From contig NZ_CP100000.1 of NCBI RefSeq assembly GCF_024138165.1, forward strand, positions 3,891,870 through 3,955,869: a DNA stretch of 64,000 nt. Direction: 5' to 3'. The position numbers were made by a program, and so were the translations under genes. Every line of letters begins with the position of its first letter. The stretch's first letter is position 1. Below, piece by piece: positions 32,582 to 41,062 of this stretch. Under the pieces are notes generated by a model. It was not told where the DNA came from and did not search any database. It was given only the letters and a program-made list of their open reading frames with translations. The DNA comes from Halorussus vallis (GTDB lineage Archaea > Halobacteriota > Halobacteria > Halobacteriales > Haladaptataceae).

Positions 32582-32765
32582 TGCCCGGCGTGTCACCAGC
32601 ACGACCGGGCACAACACCGAGAATGCATGTTCACTTTCACCCGCAGTCGGTATAGTTACCCGGCGGCTAACCGCCAGTATTGGCGGCTTATACCGTCCAT
32701 AAGCGCTGCTTTCTCCCCCGGACTGAGCGCGTTCACTTTCATTCCGGGGGAGAAAGACGTTTTTT
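32582..32765. other. non-coding stretch with several strong inverted repeats
   Basis: No gene in 32544-32772. It holds: stem TGCCCGG-CGTG / CACG-a-CCGGGCA (32582-32611); outer stem CGGTATA/TATACCG (32648-32695) enclosing GGCGG-CTAA-CCGCC-AGTATT-GGCGG (32662-32686), where CCGCC can pair either way; and a perfect 13-bp pair CTTTCTCCCCCGG / CCGGGGGAGAAAG (32709-32756) followed by six T (32760-32765). GTTCACTTTCA occurs at 32629 and again in the last loop at 32731. Candidates: terminator/attenuator, origin or recombination site. Confidence 0.5.
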
Positions 32766-32772
32766 GTAGAGT

Positions 32773-33018
32773 ATGCCGTCAGACATGGATAACATGTCTC
32801 AAACAAAGACGGTCACCATCAGTCGAACAGGCCCCGGCCGCTACCGGTACGTCTGCCCGAACGGGCACTCGGACTGGGATCGCACCAACAACCACATCTG
32901 GTGCCGCGGCTGCAGGCGACAAGCCGAGAACGGCGTCGACGTCAACGCCGAACACTGGGAGATCCACGACAAGAAAACCGGCCGCACCATCCCCTGGAGC
33001 GCAATCCAGATCGAATAG
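32773..33018 (+). CDS. zinc-finger hypothetical protein (up to 81 aa)
   Basis: YVCPNGHSDWDRTNNHIWCRGC gives Cys/His for one zinc ribbon, followed by a small alpha/beta end (EHWEIHDKKTGRTIPWSAI). ATG codons at 32773, 32785 and 32794 are all in frame; the last (MSQTKTV) looks most natural. It lies directly after the strong hairpin and T-run. Confidence 0.65.
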   Translation: MPSDMDNMSQTKTVTISRTGPGRYRYVCPNGHSDWDRTNNHIWCRGCRRQAENGVDVNAEHWEIHDKKTGRTIPWSAIQIE

Positions 33019-33135
33019 TACCGCCTCGACTGCGACTCACCACGCCCAGACGCCGACCAGTCTGCCAGGACACTCGGCGCCCGGGCGCAGGTCGCGGTCC
33101 CGTACTACCCAGCTGAAAGCAGACTAGACGGAACC

Positions 33136-33525
33136 ATGATAGACTCAGACGCAGACGCGCTTAAAGACGACGCCACCGCATCGACCACCGACCAGACCCC
33201 GATCGACGACTACACGCGCTTCCAGATCGACCTGCTCACGGTTATCGCCGGCTACGAAACCGGCCAGTATCAGAACAACCGCCACAGTGGAGAGTGCCCG
33301 CACGGCCTCGCCATCAAGGACGAGCTCGACGACCGCTACCAGGACACCGAGATTCATCACGGCCGGCTCTACCCGAACCTCGATACGCTGGTCAACCGCG
33401 GGCTCGTCGAGAAGGCCGAGCACGACCGCCGCACCAACCAGTACCAGCTGACCAACGCCGGCTGGAAGTTCCTCCAGCAGCGCGCCGAGTGGATGGTCGC
33501 GTGCCTTGACGGCGGTGACCGATGA
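33136..33525 (+). CDS. PadR-like winged-helix regulator (129 aa)
   Basis: After a disordered acidic start the PadR pattern is clear: FQIDLLTVIAGYE, HGLAIKDELDDRY, HGRLYPNLDTLVNRGLVEKAEH, then a wing NQYQLTNAGWKFL. PadR-type regulators are frequent in haloarchaeal viruses. It heads a coupled operon (stop overlaps the next ATG), whose other genes it may control. Confidence 0.8.
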   Translation: MIDSDADALKDDATASTTDQTPIDDYTRFQIDLLTVIAGYETGQYQNNRHSGECPHGLAIKDELDDRYQDTEIHHGRLYPNLDTLVNRGLVEKAEHDRRTNQYQLTNAGWKFLQQRAEWMVACLDGGDR

Positions 33526-33851
33526 TGACGGACACCGACGAGGGCGGGTTCGTGAAGCACCAGAAGGGCTACTACGGGGCAGCCGCGCTAAACGCGCCAG
33601 CGTTCACCATCTACCAGAGCGGGAGCGGCCGGTTCAACGCGGCCGCCTGCGAAGAGTTCCTCGACGACGTCGACGCGATCACGTACTACACGAACACGGC
33701 GACGGGCGAACTCGGCATCGGCTTCGGTGGCAGCGACGACGCCTACAAGCTCACCCACCAGTCGAGCGGCGGCGCGGAGTGCTCGATGCGCTCCGTCCTC
33801 AACACCTACGGCGTCCGCGTCGACGACCTCGTCCAGGAGGTGGACGCCTGA
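33522..33851 (+). CDS. hypothetical protein (109 aa)
   Basis: ATG at 33522 overlaps the PadR stop; a second ATG follows directly at 33525. The body is alpha/beta with FNAAACEEFLDDVDAITYYTN and ELGIGFGGSDDAYKL, resembling small SPP1- or antirestriction-sized proteins but matching no family I can name. It is coupled to the next gene by TGATG. Confidence 0.6.
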   Translation: MMTDTDEGGFVKHQKGYYGAAALNAPAFTIYQSGSGRFNAAACEEFLDDVDAITYYTNTATGELGIGFGGSDDAYKLTHQSSGGAECSMRSVLNTYGVRVDDLVQEVDA

Positions 33852-34204
33852 TGCCGACGGTCACCGTCGAAAGCTACGGCGACCTCCTCGCCGACCGGGA
33901 GCTCGACCTCGTCGCTGCGGACACCCTCGCCAGCGTCCTCCCGACGAGCGACGGGCAGGTCGCGTTCTGGCTTCCCGGCTGGCTCGCCGAAGAGAAGGTC
34001 CTCGAACACGCGGGCAAGAGCGACCACGTCTTCGTCGCCGAGCGAGTCGTCGAGCGCGAGACCGAGAACGCCATCTACGCCCGCCAAGGAAGGGCCGGCG
34101 ACTGGATTCCGAAGAGCGTCGCCCGCATCTACCACGCCCCCGATGGCGCGGAGATCGTCTCCGCGCAGGCGAGTCTTGCGGACTCGACGGAGGGATCTGC
34201 GTGA
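33851..34204 (+). CDS. hypothetical protein (117 aa)
   Basis: I start it at the ATG at 33851, overlapping the previous stop. Alpha/beta protein with VAFWLPGWLAEEKVLEHAG and DHVFVAERVVERETENAIY. No Cys and no membrane segment. It ends in a GTGA overlap with the next gene. Confidence 0.6.
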   Translation: MPTVTVESYGDLLADRELDLVAADTLASVLPTSDGQVAFWLPGWLAEEKVLEHAGKSDHVFVAERVVERETENAIYARQGRAGDWIPKSVARIYHAPDGAEIVSAQASLADSTEGSA

Positions 34205-34647
34205 CGCGATGCGAGCGCTGCGGCACCGACGCCCAGGAGACCAAGCGCATCATCTGCAACGGCCGAGTCTGGGGCGTCTTCTGTTTCGGCTGCCACGACG
34301 TGCTAGCCGACATCCTGCTCGCGGAGTGGCCGGTCGCCCCCGGAGCAGTCCTCTATGAAGATCGCCCCGACACGCCCGATTTCCAGCGACGACTCCACCA
34401 CGTTGTTGCCCGCCGCATCGACCCCGATACCGGCGAGCAGTACGTCGTGATCGAGGATGGGACCCACACTACTCGGATGCACTACCATATCGAGGACGTG
34501 TTCGGGGACTTCGCTCCCGCTGGCTGGCAGTGGGCAACCTCGGAAAAGCCGACGTACCACCTCACTCGCGAGTGCGGCGTGTACGACGAGACCGATCCGA
34601 TGATGGACGTCATCGAGAACGCGCGAGCGAACGGTGATTCGACATGA
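34201..34647 (+). CDS. zinc-ribbon hypothetical protein (148 aa)
   Basis: GTG at 34201 is fixed by the GTGA overlap. CERCGTDAQ and CFGCHDV form a zinc ribbon in the first 40 residues; the rest is alpha/beta with a Trp-rich part. No further motif. Coupled by ATGA to the small gene after it. Confidence 0.65.
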   Translation: MTRCERCGTDAQETKRIICNGRVWGVFCFGCHDVLADILLAEWPVAPGAVLYEDRPDTPDFQRRLHHVVARRIDPDTGEQYVVIEDGTHTTRMHYHIEDVFGDFAPAGWQWATSEKPTYHLTRECGVYDETDPMMDVIENARANGDST

Positions 34648-34820
34648 GCAAAGCACCGAGTATCTCCCCCACTGACGACCCCCAAGACACCGACGAGAAC
34701 TGGATCGAAGAGCACCGCGAAGAAATCGAACGAGAGGCAAACAGCGACGCTCCCGACGCCTGGGTGTTCGAGCGCCTCCTTCAGTCCGTCGAGGACTCCG
34801 AGGACGGTGATTCCTCGTGA
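34644..34820 (+). CDS. small acidic protein beside the integrase (58 aa)
   Basis: A 58-codon gene starting in an ATGA overlap. It is acidic and helical (NWIEEHREEIEREAN, WVFERLLQSVED). Its last 40 bases overlap the end of the integrase gene on the other strand, so the two transcripts converge. Confidence 0.6.
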   Translation: MSKAPSISPTDDPQDTDENWIEEHREEIEREANSDAPDAWVFERLLQSVEDSEDGDSS

Positions 34821-36064
34821 GCGCCGAGCGCGCTCGGGTCCGCGTCGAGGCGCCGGAGGACGAACGCCCGGAACTCTCGGCGAGACATGTCTTCGATGCT
34901 CGCCATCCCCTCCGCGAGGTCGCTGACCGCGTCGCCCTTGAGCTCGCGTGTCTCGGGACTCGCAGCTTCCCCACAGCGTGGACAGTAGCCATGGTGCGGG
35001 GCGAGGAGCTCTCGGCAGTTCCCGCACGGGCGTCGTTCCTGCTCGAGCGCGTTGGCGTCGTCCGTCTCGACGATGCCGGCCTTCGCGAAGATGGAGTCGT
35101 TGTGCTGCTCGCCGGAGATGTGCTCGTAGACCTCCCACATGTCGGTGTCAATCTTCCAGTGGACGCGATGCTCGATCTCCGACCGGCTGTAGCCCTCCCG
35201 ACTCATGCGAGTGATCGCGGAGTGCCGGAAGTTGTGGGGGTTCGTCGGCTTCTCGACGCCGGCCTCTCGGGAGACCTTCGAGAGCATGTACTGGATGGTG
35301 CGCGGTGTGATGGCGCCGTCGTCTTCCTCGTCGTAGTTGCCGGGGAGAGCGTGGAAGAACGCGACGTCGTCGCGGTCCGAGCGCGGATGGGTTTGCTGGA
35401 GGTAGGTGCGGAGGATGGCCTTCGAATCGATGATGGGGTACGGCATGATCTCCGCGCCCTTCAGCCCCCGCGCGTTCGGGTTCGGCGTGTAGGTCGCCTG
35501 CTCACCATCGAGGTTGACGTCGCCGACTCGGAGCGACCCGATGAGCGAGAGTCGGGCGCCGGTGTCGGCGAAGAACTCGATCATCGCGATGTTCCGGAGG
35601 TACTCGGCGGCGGAGGTGAGGGCGTTGATGTCGCTCGCGAGGAGCATGTCCTCGGGTTGGACGTTGTTCTTCGAGGCGACGATGAGGTCGTAGTCTTCGG
35701 CCCAGTCGGCGCCGTCGACGTCGACGGTGGTGAGGAACTTGCGGACGGCGAACTGGACCGTGCGGACGGTGTGGTCGCTGAGTCCAGGGTCGGGGCCGCG
35801 GCCGTACTCGGGGCTGTGGCGGAGGTCGTAGACGTGGTCGTCGAAGTCCAGTTCGGTGAGGGAGACGAGCGACTGATCGATGCGTTCGCTCGTCATCCGG
35901 ATGTTTTTCAGGTACTCCGAGAGCGTCGAGTCCTTGACGCGGCCGTCGAGTTTGCGGACGAATCGCTTGACGTAGGGCTGGTCGTCGGGGTGATGGTGGC
36001 CGAGTTTGTCGAGTTCGCGTTGGAGTTGCTGTTGGAAGCCGTGAAAGTCATCCAGATCGCCCAT
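34781..36064 (-). CDS. int: tyrosine integrase with C-terminal zinc ribbon (427 aa)
   Basis: I start it at the ATG at 36064, which has a strong GAGGTGGGGG Shine-Dalgarno sequence; the frame is open to 36178 but upstream lacks codon bias. An N-terminal SAM-like core-binding domain (about 25-115) precedes the catalytic domain: R171 (GARLSLIGSLRVGDV), K202 region, H277-x-x-R280 (HNFRHS), W303 and nucleophile Y313 (EVYEH). Residues 347-364 hold a CGNC/CPRC zinc ribbon and a helical tail follows. All catalytic residues are present, so it should be active in integration and excision. Confidence 0.9.
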   Translation of the reverse strand: MGDLDDFHGFQQQLQRELDKLGHHHPDDQPYVKRFVRKLDGRVKDSTLSEYLKNIRMTSERIDQSLVSLTELDFDDHVYDLRHSPEYGRGPDPGLSDHTVRTVQFAVRKFLTTVDVDGADWAEDYDLIVASKNNVQPEDMLLASDINALTSAAEYLRNIAMIEFFADTGARLSLIGSLRVGDVNLDGEQATYTPNPNARGLKGAEIMPYPIIDSKAILRTYLQQTHPRSDRDDVAFFHALPGNYDEEDDGAITPRTIQYMLSKVSREAGVEKPTNPHNFRHSAITRMSREGYSRSEIEHRVHWKIDTDMWEVYEHISGEQHNDSIFAKAGIVETDDANALEQERRPCGNCRELLAPHHGYCPRCGEAASPETRELKGDAVSDLAEGMASIEDMSRREFRAFVLRRLDADPSALGAHEESPSSESSTD

Positions 36065-36249
36065 ACCCCCACCTCGAAGGGTGGTGTTATGAAACCCGGT
36101 TTCGGAAAAATAGGCTTTTTGCCTTGCGCGATTACGCAAAAGACCACTCATCTCGAGGGCTGGCGCGCCCAAAACCACCTACCTCGACTCGCCAGTGAAT
36201 TCTTCTCGCCGAGTGCATCAAAGTCTTCCGGCCACCGGGGGTGTCCGGC

Positions 36250-36873
36250 ATGACCCACCAGGTCGTCGGCTGCTCAACCTGCAGTGGACACTGGATCGCC
36301 GAGGACCTCCACGGCCAGGAGACTACGGAGTGTCCGCTCTGCTTCACCCAGCACCAGACGGACCACCTCAACGTCCTGTTCTCCCACGACGACTTCGACG
36401 TCGCCGCCGAAATCCGCTCGAAGATCCTCGCCGAGAAGGCCGGCCATCGCGACCGGTACGAAGCCGAGGACGACTACGGCGAGCTCGCCGACCGCGTCGA
36501 CGAACTCCACCGGCGCCGCGAAGACGTCCTCGAAGCCGAGGCCGAGCAGTGCTTCGAACAGTTCGACACCGCGTTCGCGGATGAAGTTGAGGCGTCCCTC
36601 GACGCCCACCGGGCGCGCGGCGAGTTCCTCGAAGCAGAGGCATGGGCTGTCTTCGAAGACTGGCACGCCGCCATCGCGACCGAGGAAGAAGCGCTGGGAG
36701 CGTTTGCACACTTCACTAACGCGTTCGGCGAAGAGCGAGAAGCGTACGAAGAGCGTCGCTCGCCCCGCTGGACGGACGAAGAGCTTCCCGAGATAGGCGA
36801 GGGCGGTGACCTCGTCCCGACCCAGCAGGTGCCGGCAGCTCAGCCGGTATTCTCTCGCTTGATGAATCGATAG
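36250..36873 (+). CDS. DUF5817-like zinc protein with coiled coil (207 aa)
   Basis: The first 45 residues, VVGCSTCSGHWIAED then TECPLCFTQH, form the zinc ribbon of haloarchaeal DUF5817-like proteins, followed by DDFDVAAEIRSKILAEKAGH. The rest is a long, charged, mostly helical region. ATG at 36250 is preferred over the GTG at 36241. It lies divergent from the integrase and 20 bp before the replication genes. Confidence 0.75.
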   Translation: MTHQVVGCSTCSGHWIAEDLHGQETTECPLCFTQHQTDHLNVLFSHDDFDVAAEIRSKILAEKAGHRDRYEAEDDYGELADRVDELHRRREDVLEAEAEQCFEQFDTAFADEVEASLDAHRARGEFLEAEAWAVFEDWHAAIATEEEALGAFAHFTNAFGEEREAYEERRSPRWTDEELPEIGEGGDLVPTQQVPAAQPVFSRLMNR

Positions 36874-36893
36874 CTGGTTTATCCAAGTCGTCG

Positions 36894-38012
36894 GTGCGCG
36901 CTATCGGAGACGCTATCGTCGAGGGACTCCAGGAGACCGCGAAATCGCATGGTCTCGACGTGCTCCACGACCTCCTGGTCGAGGCGAGCGTGGACATCGA
37001 GGACGCGGACATCGTATCGCTCGCCGTCCAGACCGCCAAAGGGTCCACGAACGCCGAGGGCCGACTCCGGCGTGCGCTCTGGCATGCGAGCGCTGGCCGA
37101 CGGACGACCGCCGATGCGTTCGTCGTTCCCCAGCTCCTCTCGGTCGTCGAGGCGACGCCAACGGTCCCCGTCCACGTCGACGATGAGTTCTTCGACCTCC
37201 GCCGCGAGCAGCGCGAAGACGTCGCTCGCTACCTCGCCGCGCTCGCCGTCGGGTGCGAAGTCCGGCTCATCGCGACCGGCCGCGTCCACTGGGAGCTCTG
37301 GCAGGACCAGCGCGAGCTCCTCCCCGTTAGTCGCGACGACATCAGACCCATCGCTGAAGCACGTCTCGACGAGGCCCGATCTCGACTCGGCCCCGACTCA
37401 CCCGAAGTCCAGATCCTACGCTGGCTCAGCGAGGAAGACGCCGAGACGTTGTCGTACAGCGCGCTCGACAGCAAACTCGCCGTCTCGACGAGCCGGCGCA
37501 GCCAGCTCCTCCACGATGACGAGCGCGGTCTCGTCACGCTCGGCCTCGCCAACGACTTCTCGACGGGGTCGAGCAAGTCCGTCGAACTCCTGCCAGCGGG
37601 AACCCGGTTCTTGGAGTGGCTCGACGCCGAATTCGGCACCCAGTCCGAACTCGATGACTGCGTTAGCGATGTGTGCAAGTCGTCCGACGATAGCCGTGTA
37701 ACCCCGCGCCCGCACACGTGGGGAGGAGGGCCGCCCGGACCGCATCCGCCTACCGCGCCACCACCAGGTCACACCGCTCCCCCGGTGGGACGCGGTCGCG
37801 ACGACCGCCTCGACGCCGGAGAACGGCGTCTCGGTGGTCAACTACCCCCTGCAGGAGCAGGACGACCGCGGAAGCCCCCGGTGGTACTACGACTACAACG
37901 CCGACCGGCTGGTCGTCGGTGCGGAGTTCACGAACCCGATGCAGTACTGGGTGTGTGTTGCCAGAGCGTTAGCGAGTCCGGCGACCTTCCGCCGTGTCCT
38001 GGACGATGGTGA
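36894..38012 (+). CDS. RepH partner protein, DUF5821-like; coding signal ends near 37700
   Basis: GTG start at 36894. Residues 1-270 are a coherent protein: helices VEGLQETAKSHGLDVLHDLL, a Rossmann-like middle (TVPVHVDDEFFDL, VGCEVRLIATGRVHWELW), and a winged-helix-like end (ALDSKLAVSTSRRSQLLHDD, SVELLPAGTRFLEWLD). It resembles DUF5821-type proteins. In phiCh1 an ORF in this place (ORF53) accompanies repH. From about 37700 the frame becomes Pro/Gly/Arg-rich noise while the RepH frame gains coding character, so the real end is earlier and a frame change near 37690-37760 is likely. Confidence 0.65.
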   Translation: MRAIGDAIVEGLQETAKSHGLDVLHDLLVEASVDIEDADIVSLAVQTAKGSTNAEGRLRRALWHASAGRRTTADAFVVPQLLSVVEATPTVPVHVDDEFFDLRREQREDVARYLAALAVGCEVRLIATGRVHWELWQDQRELLPVSRDDIRPIAEARLDEARSRLGPDSPEVQILRWLSEEDAETLSYSALDSKLAVSTSRRSQLLHDDERGLVTLGLANDFSTGSSKSVELLPAGTRFLEWLDAEFGTQSELDDCVSDVCKSSDDSRVTPRPHTWGGGPPGPHPPTAPPPGHTAPPVGRGRDDRLDAGERRLGGQLPPAGAGRPRKPPVVLRLQRRPAGRRCGVHEPDAVLGVCCQSVSESGDLPPCPGRW

Positions 38013-39417
38013 CCGTCTCGACGACACTGACGAGATCGCCGCGTTCCTCACTGAGCACAAGCACATCCTCCGGGACTCGCGGTGCCTCGGCTACCTCCCC
38101 GACGCCGTCGAGGACGGCGCCGACTACCTCGACGAACTCGAGGAGGCCGAGGAGCACCTGTGCGAACTGACGAAACGCTGGTATTCGGGGGACTACGACT
38201 GTGGTGACGCCGAGTTCCGGTCGGTCGTCACTCGGGAAGCGCTCGGCCTCGCCGGGACGATGGTCCACCTCCTGGACCTCGTCGACGTCGACGTCGTCCG
38301 GCAGGTGCGCCTCCCCCGCCAGAACGGTGGGCGTTCTGACGTACTTAAGAAGGAACAGCGGCTTACCCTTGTCAAATCCCTCGTTACCGGCGTCTCCATC
38401 CAGTCGACGTACCGTCACTCGGCAGTCTACCGCCAGCTGTTCGAGCCCCGTGACGACAAGCACGACGCGGCGATCGTCCCGACCGTCGACGCCGAGGACC
38501 CGTTCGGTCGGCTCATCGGTCGCGTCTGCATCGTCGGCGACCTCGGCCAAGAGGAGGACGCGCTCGTCGAGGATCTCCGCGACCGCCTCGGTTCGCCCGC
38601 CGAACTCCGAGAGGACGCGCCCGACATCCGAGTCCGAGTTCCAGTCGAAGCAACGGGGGACCTCACTCGGCCGCGGTTCGCGAGCGCCGTCGAACGGATG
38701 TGCTCGGCCCGCGGTCTCAACGTGACCCGGGAGACCGTCTCGACGCTCCGGCTCTTCGTCGAGACGCCGTTCGATGCGGCGAAAGCAGTGTTCGCCTTAG
38801 AAGAGGAGGACGAGCAGCGGGACATCCGGCTGTCGGAAGTCCGGTACGGCCTCTCTGAACTGGATGTCACACGGGTTCTGCCGTGGGAGACGCCGGGCGT
38901 CCGGTCGCTTGTCGCGACGCTCCTGGAGGCGAGGGGTCCGCTTGCGGTGTCGGAGCTCGTCGAGCGCGCCGACGTCTCGCGTCGGACGTGGCAGAACCAC
39001 CGCGACTGGCTCGTCGGCATGGGCCTCCTGGAGGAGACGCCCGGCGGCTACCGGCTCGTCCTCTCCTTCAAGAACGACGAGGAGCGGTACTGGGACATCC
39101 GACCGTGGTTCGTTCGCGTCGACGGCGAGGACGAGCTGCCGTTCGAGGTCGCGGTGCGAAGTCTCGCGACCGAGTTAGCGGTCGGCCTTCCCGACGGTGA
39201 GCGAGGTGAGGCCCTCCGCCGGGTCCAGGGCTGGCCGATGGATCTCGACGCTGTTCGCGAGCACTGGCCGCGCATCGAGTCGTGGCTTCGAGTCCTCCGA
39301 GCGGTGACCGCGGCGCCGGGAAGCCGTGAGGTCGAGACTCCGGAACCGGTGGTGTTCGGATCGTCGTCCGGCCAAGTGAGTCTCCAGCAGTCGGTCGAGG
39401 GAGGTGCGTCGGCGTGA
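37834..39417 (+). CDS. repH: RepH-like plasmid/virus replication protein (527 aa or longer)
   Basis: The pattern NYPLQEQ, PRWYYDYNADRLVVGAEFTNPMQYWVCVARAL, then LTKRWYSGDY and LDLVDVDVVRQVR is what I recall of haloarchaeal RepH proteins (pHH1/pNRC100, phiH1, phiCh1). Near residue 370 a helix-turn-helix (LAVSELVERADVSRRTWQNHRDWLVGMGLLEETPGGYRL) would bind DNA. Coding character extends upstream in frame to at least 37762 (VTPLPRWDAVATTASTPENG) but no start codon lies between the stop at 37699 and the GTG at 37834. The true N terminus is therefore uncertain. It should start replication of the circular genome. Confidence 0.65.
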   Translation: MVNYPLQEQDDRGSPRWYYDYNADRLVVGAEFTNPMQYWVCVARALASPATFRRVLDDGDRLDDTDEIAAFLTEHKHILRDSRCLGYLPDAVEDGADYLDELEEAEEHLCELTKRWYSGDYDCGDAEFRSVVTREALGLAGTMVHLLDLVDVDVVRQVRLPRQNGGRSDVLKKEQRLTLVKSLVTGVSIQSTYRHSAVYRQLFEPRDDKHDAAIVPTVDAEDPFGRLIGRVCIVGDLGQEEDALVEDLRDRLGSPAELREDAPDIRVRVPVEATGDLTRPRFASAVERMCSARGLNVTRETVSTLRLFVETPFDAAKAVFALEEEDEQRDIRLSEVRYGLSELDVTRVLPWETPGVRSLVATLLEARGPLAVSELVERADVSRRTWQNHRDWLVGMGLLEETPGGYRLVLSFKNDEERYWDIRPWFVRVDGEDELPFEVAVRSLATELAVGLPDGERGEALRRVQGWPMDLDAVREHWPRIESWLRVLRAVTAAPGSREVETPEPVVFGSSSGQVSLQQSVEGGASA

Positions 39418-39818
39418 CTCTCGAGGGACGGGTCTGGCCGTCGACAGTAGTCAAGTCGGTGTGCTATGAGCTCGGCGCAGCAGACCGAGAACACCCAACG
39501 GAACTCGCGGTTGCCCGAGAGTTCTGCAAGTCGGAGGAGGCGGACTTCGAGTCGTTGGAACCGAAGGACTGGCTGCTTGCGGTGTTCGCGAGCGGCGGGG
39601 AGATCTGCCTTCGAATCGACGAGATCCCTGAGGTCGCGTACATCGGGTACGAGGACCAGACGCTGACCGCGTCGGTCTACAACAACGTGTTCCTCCGGCG
39701 GAGGACGACAACGCTGGACAGCGAGGAGGCAAAGGAGTTGATTGAGCGGTTCACGCCACAACTCACCCTTCGGCGGAGCACTCCCTTCGGTGATGGTGAA
39801 GGTGGTGAGTCGGCGTGA
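39414..39818 (+). CDS. hypothetical protein downstream of RepH (copy 2)
   Basis: Same as 225-629. Here the whole upstream RepH gene is present, confirming the GTGA coupling. Confidence 0.75.
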   Translation: MTLEGRVWPSTVVKSVCYELGAADREHPTELAVAREFCKSEEADFESLEPKDWLLAVFASGGEICLRIDEIPEVAYIGYEDQTLTASVYNNVFLRRRTTTLDSEEAKELIERFTPQLTLRRSTPFGDGEGGESA

Positions 39819-40297
39819 GGCCGGATTCGAACGCGCAGGCGTTCCGAAAGCTGAAGGACGATATCGGGGAGAACCCGGCTCAGTTCCTCGACCGGCCACT
39901 CCGCAGTGATGGCGAGCTCCCGCTGATGATTCGGGACCGTATCAAGGGCATCGACCGGTTGGCGGTCCTCCACGCCTACCGCGCGGTCGAACGGAAACTC
40001 CAGCGGGGGAAGGATATCCAGAACCTGCCGGACTCCGTCGACCCCGACGCGCTCGACTTCTACGAGCACGACATCGAACCGGGACGCCAGCGAGTGTTGG
40101 ACGCGCTCGACGCTCGCCAGCAGTACCTCGAAGAGCACGGCGAGCGCAACCTCCCCGACTGGACTGCGGAGGAGCGCCGGGAGCGCGCTGTCAAGTTGTA
40201 CGAGGGGTCGGGGAAGAACGAGCGGAGTACTGAGGAGGAGTCGTTGTCGGCGTCGCAGAAGCTGGCGCGGATGCGGTCGGAGCGAGGTGAAGCCTGA
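39815..40297 (+). CDS. charged helical protein (copy 2)
   Basis: Same as 626-1108. The probable late promoter (TTATAA at 40370-40375) and leader hairpins (40436-40477) follow, as in copy 1. Confidence 0.75.
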   Translation: MRPDSNAQAFRKLKDDIGENPAQFLDRPLRSDGELPLMIRDRIKGIDRLAVLHAYRAVERKLQRGKDIQNLPDSVDPDALDFYEHDIEPGRQRVLDALDARQQYLEEHGERNLPDWTAEERRERAVKLYEGSGKNERSTEEESLSASQKLARMRSERGEA

Positions 40298-40517
40298 CCA
40301 TGGCGTTTCGCCCAGTGAAAGCTATTCGTGGTAATCTGGCTGACAACGTAAGCAAATTATCGAGAAAACTTATAATGTTACGACCGCCACGAGTTATCTG
40401 TACCAGCCACCTACCACAACACCGAGACAAAGCCACCCTCGCGGGACGCCCCACAACGGGGCGGATGACCCCGAGGGAGACAGCCTGCGGTTTCTCCTCC
40501 TTCGACGGTGACATACG

Positions 40518-41051
40518 ATGAAGGGCCAGGATGCAATCTGTCCGGAGAGCGGCGCCCGTCTCTCGGAAGACCGACATCCGGACGAGCGCCGTCGCCCCTA
40601 TCGAGCACCCGAGGACGAGAGTGGACTGCTCACGACCGGCGAACACTGCTCGTCGAGAGGCGCGCTCATCACGTTCTTCCGACGCACCCACCGCGGCATG
40701 CACGACGGCGACCTCGACCGCAACCTGCTCCGGCGAGCCGCGCTCCACCTCTACCAGCTCAAGCGAGCAAGCGACGCTCGCGACGAATGGATTTGGTACG
40801 CGCTCTGCGAGCGCCTCCACCGCGACGGCTACGACGTCGCCTGGATGCGCGCCGTGGTCGACCCCGTCTGCCCGCACTGCGGGAGTGAGCTCACCGCCGA
40901 ACTCGCCCCACGCGATGAGGTTCTCCCGAAGTGCGGCGCCAGCTGCAGAGGAGACCAATTCCTCGCGGGCGATATCGCCAACGCCATCCGCAGGACGTTC
41001 AACCAGGCGTTCGACAAGCACGTCGAACGCGGCCACCTCAAGATCGCGTAA
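40518..41051 (+). CDS. zinc-ribbon protein, first late gene (copy 2)
   Basis: Same as 1329-1862. Confidence 0.7.
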   Translation: MKGQDAICPESGARLSEDRHPDERRRPYRAPEDESGLLTTGEHCSSRGALITFFRRTHRGMHDGDLDRNLLRRAALHLYQLKRASDARDEWIWYALCERLHRDGYDVAWMRAVVDPVCPHCGSELTAELAPRDEVLPKCGASCRGDQFLAGDIANAIRRTFNQAFDKHVERGHLKIA

Positions 41052-41062
41052 CCTTCTCAGCG

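Noticed and set aside
33019..33135. Possible small gene between the zinc-finger gene and the PadR gene
   Set aside because: No ATG or GTG frame of useful length with codon bias; I see nothing in this gap.
34817..36253. Plus-strand open frame of 478 codons
   Set aside because: Exact shadow of the integrase, whose catalytic residues are all on the minus strand.
34000..36260. tRNA gene or att core next to the integrase
   Set aside because: I looked for a T-arm (GGTTCGAATC-like) and acceptor stem near the integrase and found none; the attP site cannot be placed from this window.
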